64,000 bases of DNA from Colwellia sp. E2M01 (lineage in GTDB: Bacteria; Pseudomonadota; Gammaproteobacteria; Enterobacterales; Alteromonadaceae), in contig NZ_JAHKPR010000029.1 in the NCBI RefSeq assembly GCF_018860585.1, positions 64,035-128,034 on the forward strand. The letters are read 5' to 3'. Every line of letters begins with the position of its first letter. Within the stretch, counting starts at the first letter, position 1. The position numbers were made by a program, and so were the translations under genes. Positions 59,332 to 64,000 of the stretch are shown piece after piece. The notes under the pieces are model-generated. The model searched no databases. It was not told where the DNA came from and worked only from the letters and a program-made list of their open reading frames with translations.

Positions 59332-60270
59332 ATGAACGACAAAAAACATTTAGGTCACCAAGCTAAAAAACGCTTTGGGCAAAACTTTCTCCATAATGAT
59401 GCTGTGATCAGTGACATTGTCGATGCCATTAACCCTGAGCCAGGTGAAAATCTTATCGAAATTGGCCCTGGTTTAGGCGCGCTAACCGAGCCTGTTATCG
59501 AACGAGCTGGTAAAATTTCGGTAGTAGAATTAGATAGAGATTTAGCGCACAGATTACGCCATCACCCTTTCATCGCTAAAGATTTAACTATTTATGAAAC
59601 CGATGCGTTGAAATTTGATTTTGCCCAACTAGCAAGTGACGACAAGCCATTACGTATTTTTGGTAACCTGCCTTACAATATTTCTACCCCACTTATTTTT
59701 CATTTATTAACCTTTAAAGACAAAGTGAAAGATATGCACTTCATGCTACAAAAAGAAGTAGTAGAGCGCATGGCCGCAGGTCCAGATTGTAAAACTTACG
59801 GCCGTTTATCAATTATGACCCAGTATCAATGCCAAGTATTACCGGTAATGGAGATTGGCCCTGAAGCATTTAAGCCCGCACCAAAAGTTGACTCGGCAAT
59901 CGTCCGATTAATCCCACATGCGCATATTGCCAACCCAGTGAAAGATATTAATGCATTAAACACTGTTTGTTTAACCGCCTTTAATCAACGCAGAAAAACT
60001 ATTCGAAACAGCTTTAAAAAGTTGATCACTGAAGAGCAGTTAACCAATTTAGGGCTTGATGCCAATTTACGCCCTGAAAACTTAACCCTTGATGATTACA
60101 TTAAACTTGCTAATTTTATTGTAGATAACCCAGCTGAAATAGCACCAATAAAAGAAAAGCGACGCATGTCAAAAAATAGACAAAAGCAAAGTGATGACAA
60201 TGGTGACGATAGTATTGAGTCAATATTAAACAATGAATTAACGGAGGATCCTGCTCCCTCCGCAGAATAA
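59332..60270 (+). CDS. rsmA: 16S rRNA dimethyladenosine methyltransferase RsmA (KsgA)
   Basis: Dimethylates A1518 and A1519 in helix 45 of 16S rRNA as a late assembly checkpoint. 312 aa. FGQNFLHN begins the fold; the SAM motif is [11 protein letters not shown], and the catalytic motif is [19 protein letters not shown] and [11 protein letters not shown] are in the C-terminal domain. About 40 residues beyond the E. coli end (273) form a charged tail ([20 protein letters not shown]) that looks disordered. apaG, usually next, is missing; apaH follows after 3 bp. Confidence 0.97.
   Translation: MNDKKHLGHQAKKRFGQNFLHNDAVISDIVDAINPEPGENLIEIGPGLGALTEPVIERAGKISVVELDRDLAHRLRHHPFIAKDLTIYETDALKFDFAQLASDDKPLRIFGNLPYNISTPLIFHLLTFKDKVKDMHFMLQKEVVERMAAGPDCKTYGRLSIMTQYQCQVLPVMEIGPEAFKPAPKVDSAIVRLIPHAHIANPVKDINALNTVCLTAFNQRRKTIRNSFKKLITEEQLTNLGLDANLRPENLTLDDYIKLANFIVDNPAEIAPIKEKRRMSKNRQKQSDDNGDDSIESILNNELTEDPAPSAE
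60242..60262 (+). other. GC-rich hairpin at rsmA end, just before apaH
   Basis: CGGAGG (60242-60247) pairs perfectly with CCTCCG (60257-60262), loop 9 nt. The left arm is the only strong Shine-Dalgarno-like sequence before apaH (ATG 60274), and the hairpin would hide it. This could tune apaH translation or couple it to rsmA. Confidence 0.5.
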
Positions 60271-60273
60271 CCT

Positions 60274-61188
60274 ATGGCAATTTATCTGGTAGGTGATATA
60301 CAAGGCTGCTACAAAGAACTAACAGCATTGTTATCACAAGTAAATTTTGACACGACTAAAGACACCCTCTATCTTGCGGGTGATTTAGTCGCTCGCGGTC
60401 CAGATTCACTTGATACTCTTCGTTTAATAAAATCCTTAGGTAAAAGTGCTAAAGTCGTTTTAGGCAATCACGACCTGCATTTGTTAGCAGTACATGCTGG
60501 CATAAAAAAAGCTAAAATAAGCGATAATTTAGATGACTTACTTGCCGCCCCAGATGTTGATGAACTTATGGATTGGCTTGCTGAACAGCCTTTATTGCAA
60601 AAAATACCTAACGCAAAATTTTTATCTAATGATGGCAACAAGATAAAAAATAAAGGCAATAAAAAAACTACCGACATAGCTAAAAATGCATATATGAGCC
60701 ATGCAGGTATTTCACCGCAATGGGGTCTTTCAGAAGCAAAAAAACAAGCAAAATTTATTCAACAAAGATTAGCTGGGGACTCTCGTGAACATTGGCTATC
60801 TTTGATGTATGGCGAAGAGCCTAACAGTTGGTTAGAAGCTAAAACGGAGATAGAGAAATTCCGCTTTAGCATTAATGCTTTTACTCGTATGCGCTATTGT
60901 TTTGAGGATGGTTCTTTAGAGTTTACTCAAAAAAAAGCGCCCGATAAAAATGAAAATATAAATAGCCTTCCAACAGAAGTTCAACCACTAATAACACCTT
61001 GGTTTGAGTTATCAACAACTATTAATAAGACACCATGGATTTTTGGACACTGGGCTTCACTTATGGGTAATGTCGCACACCCTAACATATACCCTTTAGA
61101 TACCGGTTGCGTATGGGGAAACCACCTTACAATGCTGCGCTGGCACGACAAAAAATACTTCACCCAATCCGCTATCAATAAAGATTAA
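60274..61188 (+). CDS. apaH: Diadenosine tetraphosphatase ApaH
   Basis: Symmetrical Ap4A hydrolase of the calcineurin-like phosphoesterase fold; also removes Np4 caps from RNA. 304 aa against 280 in E. coli, with a Lys/Asn-rich insertion near residues 118-135 (NDGNKIKNKGNKKTT). Metal motifs are complete: GDIQGC, GDLVARGPDSLDTLRL and GNHDLH, then SHAGISPQW and FGHWASLMG. It starts 3 bp after rsmA with no close Shine-Dalgarno; the only GGAGG lies 26 nt upstream within a hairpin. Confidence 0.95.
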   Translation: MAIYLVGDIQGCYKELTALLSQVNFDTTKDTLYLAGDLVARGPDSLDTLRLIKSLGKSAKVVLGNHDLHLLAVHAGIKKAKISDNLDDLLAAPDVDELMDWLAEQPLLQKIPNAKFLSNDGNKIKNKGNKKTTDIAKNAYMSHAGISPQWGLSEAKKQAKFIQQRLAGDSREHWLSLMYGEEPNSWLEAKTEIEKFRFSINAFTRMRYCFEDGSLEFTQKKAPDKNENINSLPTEVQPLITPWFELSTTINKTPWIFGHWASLMGNVAHPNIYPLDTGCVWGNHLTMLRWHDKKYFTQSAINKD

Positions 61189-61240
61189 AAGCAGCTAGTA
61201 TTGTACATTAGCAACCCCTGCTTTTGCGCTAAAAAAAAAT

Positions 61241-61277
61241 AAAAAAGGAAATATTTAATTAAATATTTCCTTTTTTT
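61241..61277 (+). terminator. Terminator of the lptD-apaH operon
   Basis: AAAAAGGAAATATTTAA and TTAAATATTTCCTTTTT form a long perfect stem at 61242-61275 with a T-run; the matching A-run on the left makes it usable in both directions. Confidence 0.9.
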
Positions 61278-61352
61278 AGTCGATACAGGCTAAGCTTTAT
61301 ATAAAAACAAATGTATTAACTAGGTTAGTAGCCTTCCAAGTTGGTGGACTCT

Positions 61353-63371
61353 ATGAATTTAACTGTAGCTGTAAAAATAATTGGTGGTTTTGCCACTATT
61401 TCCATATTATTGATCCTAATAAGTAGCATCTCATTATCAAATTTAAGTACTATCAGCGACTCAACGCTGCAACAAAAAACATTAGCAATACCCACGTTAA
61501 AAGCGAGTAATAAACTTTCCCTAGAACTTAATCAAATGACTTACTTAACGTTAAAGGGTTACTACCAGAGTGATCTTGCGAGATTAGCCGTTGAGTTAAA
61601 AGACTACAACAATACTGCAGACCAATTTACTCAAATATTATCAGAGCTAAAAAATATAGTTGCTGATGAAGAAAGTTTATTAACTAATTTAAGTTTAGCA
61701 GAAAACGATTTTTCAAGCTTTTATAAAGCAGGGTCGTTATTGTTTAATAACCATAAAATCAGCATTGAACAAAAACAACTATTAACGGACAAAATAGATA
61801 ACCTGGAAGAAAAGTCTGATGACACCGTAACCTTATTATTAGACTTGGCCGATCATGATTTAGCTGATTCTAAATTACAAAAAGCAATTACATTAGGTGA
61901 ACGATTAGAAACACAGTTTAATTCAGTCGTATCTTCATCACTAGAATATCGCGACATTATTAACGAAAGTACAGCACAACTTATTGAAAATGAAATTAAC
62001 CGCAACATAATTGATGCTCAAGATTCAGTATCAGCAATTATTGCTGAACTAAATAAGTATGATATTGATGATGTTGCGGAAGAAGTACAAGAAGCATTTA
62101 ACGATATACAACAATTACTATCACAAAACGATGGTATTTTATCGCATAAAGCGAAGCAATTAGCCGCTAATAGCAACGCTACACAACAACTTAAAGAAGT
62201 AGAAAAAGTAGCAAAACAAGTTACTAAAATTTTAGATGCACAAGTGGAGTTGGCGAACCAAACAACGGTTATTACAAGTCAGTTGGTTGAAGACTCTGTA
62301 AGTAGCGGCACGACACAAACAACAATTATTATGATTATTTCAATTATTGTTGCTTTATTTATTGCTCGCATGACCTTAATTGGCATTACTCGCCCACTGG
62401 CGCGCGTCAATGAAATGCTTAATATTGTTGCCTCAGGCGATCTATCAAGAAAACTCGATGAAAGTGGTGAGGATGAATTTGCGCAATTATCAAAAAACTG
62501 TAATCTATTAATCGATAGTTTACGTCACTTAATTGAAAGTATTGTTAATCGTTCTGCACAACTCGCTGCAGCAGCCGAAGAGACATCTGCTGTTACTGCG
62601 CAAAGTACTAGTGCTATTGAAGAGCAACGTAATCAAGTGGAACAAGCTGCCTCGGCAACAACTGAGATGAGTAGTACAGCACAAAGCGTACTATCAAGCG
62701 CTAACGATGCATTAGGTGAAATAAAACATGCTGATGATGAAGCAGAGCGTGTAAAAGTTATTTCTGAAAGAAACCGCCAAACAATTGAATTATTAGCAAC
62801 GGAAGTAGAGTCCGCAGCACAGGTTATCAACCAATTACAACAAGACAGTGCTTCAATTGGTAGCATTCTAGATGTTATTCGTGGCATCGCAGAGCAAACT
62901 AATTTGCTCGCTTTAAATGCCGCTATAGAAGCTGCTCGTGCAGGAGAGCAAGGACGAGGGTTTGCTGTTGTTGCTGATGAAGTAAGAACACTTGCCAGCA
63001 GAACACAAACATCCACCTCTGAAATCCAAACAATGATAGAAGCACTACAAACCGGTGCTGGCAAAGCGGTAATAGTGATGGATGCAGGTAAGTCTAAAGC
63101 TAGCGAATGTGTGACACAAAGTGAAGAAGCAGATCAAGCACTTGAAATTATCACTCACGCAGTACATGAAGCATTTGATAGAAGTTCACAAATAGCAACT
63201 GCAGCGGAGGAGCAAAGTGTTGTTGCCCATGAAATAAGTGAAAACCTTGAATCAATTGTAACAATCGCAGAGCAAACAACTGCCGGTTCACAGCAAACAG
63301 CCGCTTCAAGTAGTGAAGTTGCCCGCTTAGCAGAAGAGCTACAACAATCTGTACAAGAATTTAAATTATAG
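61353..63371 (+). CDS. Methyl-accepting chemotaxis protein
   Basis: Chemoreceptor of about 672 aa. A membrane helix (about 4-28), a helical periplasmic ligand domain of about 290 residues, a second helix ([20 protein letters not shown]), HAMP ([20 protein letters not shown]) and a signalling domain with the hairpin tip [35 protein letters not shown] (quoted in parts by motif: [20 protein letters not shown]). Glu-rich methylation helices flank it. The frame opens at TTG 61341; ATG 61353 with a GGTGGA upstream is preferred. No chemotaxis genes are adjacent, so it is an orphan receptor of unknown ligand. Confidence 0.93.
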   Translation: MNLTVAVKIIGGFATISILLILISSISLSNLSTISDSTLQQKTLAIPTLKASNKLSLELNQMTYLTLKGYYQSDLARLAVELKDYNNTADQFTQILSELKNIVADEESLLTNLSLAENDFSSFYKAGSLLFNNHKISIEQKQLLTDKIDNLEEKSDDTVTLLLDLADHDLADSKLQKAITLGERLETQFNSVVSSSLEYRDIINESTAQLIENEINRNIIDAQDSVSAIIAELNKYDIDDVAEEVQEAFNDIQQLLSQNDGILSHKAKQLAANSNATQQLKEVEKVAKQVTKILDAQVELANQTTVITSQLVEDSVSSGTTQTTIIMIISIIVALFIARMTLIGITRPLARVNEMLNIVASGDLSRKLDESGEDEFAQLSKNCNLLIDSLRHLIESIVNRSAQLAAAAEETSAVTAQSTSAIEEQRNQVEQAASATTEMSSTAQSVLSSANDALGEIKHADDEAERVKVISERNRQTIELLATEVESAAQVINQLQQDSASIGSILDVIRGIAEQTNLLALNAAIEAARAGEQGRGFAVVADEVRTLASRTQTSTSEIQTMIEALQTGAGKAVIVMDAGKSKASECVTQSEEADQALEIITHAVHEAFDRSSQIATAAEEQSVVAHEISENLESIVTIAEQTTAGSQQTAASSSEVARLAEELQQSVQEFKL

Positions 63372-63446
63372 AGATAAATTGGATGTATACAGTAAAGCTT
63401 TAAGTTTATTTTTTATTTTAACTTACAGCTTTACTTATACTATTTG

Positions 63447-63474
63447 TTGACATCCTAGCCGCTAACTATATAAT
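63447..63474 (+). promoter_or_regulatory. Consensus promoter of the cold-shock gene
   Basis: TTGACA (63447-63452), 16-bp spacer, TATAAT (63469-63474). Both hexamers are perfect. Transcription would begin near 63481, leaving a leader of about 185 nt before the csp start. A long leader is typical of cold-induced csp mRNAs, where it acts as a temperature-sensing structure. Confidence 0.8.
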
Positions 63475-63665
63475 GCAACTAGCTTGAAGTTAGTTTATTT
63501 TTTTGTACACCATTTCGATGTTATCTCATGCTTACTTTAGATAAGATATCTGTAACACGTCCTGATTTATAAGTAATATCAACTCTTTTTAGCAAACCCG
63601 CTAAACATTAACTTAATGTTAAATGTATTAGCACAATTACTCTTAAATATTTATAGGATACACAT

Positions 63666-63872
63666 ATGTCTACTACTACTGGTACAGTAAAATGGTTTAA
63701 CGAAGCTAAAGGTTTTGGTTTTATCGAGCAAGAAAACGGTCCAGACGTTTTTGCTCACTTCAACGCTATCGTTGGTGAAGGTTTTAAAACTCTTGCTGAA
63801 GGTCAAAAAGTTGAATTTACAGTTACTGACGGTCAAAAAGGCCCTCAAGCTGAAAACATCGTTGCTCTTTAA
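63666..63872 (+). CDS. Cold-shock protein (CspA family)
   Basis: 68-aa single-stranded nucleic-acid-binding protein that melts mRNA structure. The RNA-binding motifs are KGFGFI (RNP1) and VFAHF (RNP2), on the five-stranded barrel typical of CspA. An AGGAT Shine-Dalgarno precedes the ATG. RNP2 has VFAHFNAI, where CspA has VFVHFSAI. Which CspA-G paralogue it equals cannot be said. Strong promoter, long leader and a double hairpin after the stop suggest high expression. Confidence 0.96.
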   Translation: MSTTTGTVKWFNEAKGFGFIEQENGPDVFAHFNAIVGEGFKTLAEGQKVEFTVTDGQKGPQAENIVAL

Positions 63873-63882
63873 TTAGCAATAA

Positions 63883-63955
63883 TTATGTAAGCTAATTATT
63901 AGCTTACATAATAGAGATGTTAAAAGGACATACCTTAATTGGATGTCCTTTTTTT
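63883..63955 (+). terminator. Double hairpin terminator of csp
   Basis: First, a perfect 14-bp inverted repeat (63883-63896 with 63898-63911, around TTATGTAAGCTAAT) with almost no loop. Then AAAAGGACAT (63922-63931) pairing with ATGTCCTTTT (63943-63952) and a T-run, the true intrinsic terminator. The first may protect the mRNA 3' end. Confidence 0.85.
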
Positions 63956-64000
63956 ATACCTTTTTTACAGAAAACAAGTTATTTTATACCAATTCCGATA

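Overview
The window reads as core chromosome of a marine gammaproteobacterium of the order Alteromonadales, most likely the Colwellia/Thalassotalea group (Colwelliaceae). The reasons are AT-rich DNA with strongly A/T-biased third codon positions, gammaproteobacterial gene orders (mraZ-rsmH-ftsL-ftsI; rplU-rpmA-obgE divergent from ispB; mdh divergent from argR; djlA divergent from lptD-surA-pdxA-rsmA-apaH), and an ArcA plus stand-alone HPt arrangement resembling Shewanella. The placement is inferred from composition and synteny; no database search was possible. I see no phage, transposase, CRISPR array, rRNA or tRNA.

Layout. Bases 1-3800, minus strand: start of the division/cell-wall (dcw) cluster, with a four-repeat MraZ operator upstream of mraZ and ftsI running off the left edge. 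4160-8448: an acyl-CoA dehydrogenase with a PsrA-like site, a secreted transglutaminase-like protein and a DyP-type peroxidase. 8585-12406: a TPR-hybrid histidine kinase followed by a membrane-anchored coiled-coil protein. 12977-13879: a CvfB-type S1 RNA-binding protein. 14131-17100: a probable zinc-uptake locus with a Zur box, a small exported CxxC protein and a TonB-dependent receptor with a His-rich loop. 17347-18579: an Asp-rich TraF-like outer-membrane protein.

18750-22381 holds a DapD-like succinyltransferase, a LysA-like PLP decarboxylase and an AstE/aspartoacylase-type deacylase, all on the minus strand. Together they look like a small acylation-deacylation-decarboxylation pathway. 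The gap between the first two genes carries two related repeats, one of them interrupted by 59 bp made of small palindromes. This is the best candidate in the window for undescribed biology.

22722-28063: rsmC, a sensor kinase, arcA, a convergent HPt protein and folE2. 28499-34412: gltBD, for ammonia assimilation. 34614-42471: a lipoprotein, folA, obgE, rpmA, rplU, ispB, a PqiA-like protein, mdh and argR. 42598-52294: a Cache-PAS hybrid kinase, a palindrome-rich 0.7-kb gap, PIN-PhoH, rapA and rluA. 52389-61188: a DUF3530 protein, djlA and the lptD-surA-pdxA-rsmA-apaH envelope/ribosome operon without apaG. 61353-63872: a chemoreceptor and a cold-shock protein with a long leader.

Most genes are housekeeping and easily recognised. 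Intrinsic terminators separate most units, several shared by convergent genes. Where a Shine-Dalgarno sequence or family length favoured an internal start, I moved it (TonB receptor, small CxxC protein, HPt, gltD, rplU, PIN-PhoH, DUF3530 protein, sensor kinase, chemoreceptor).
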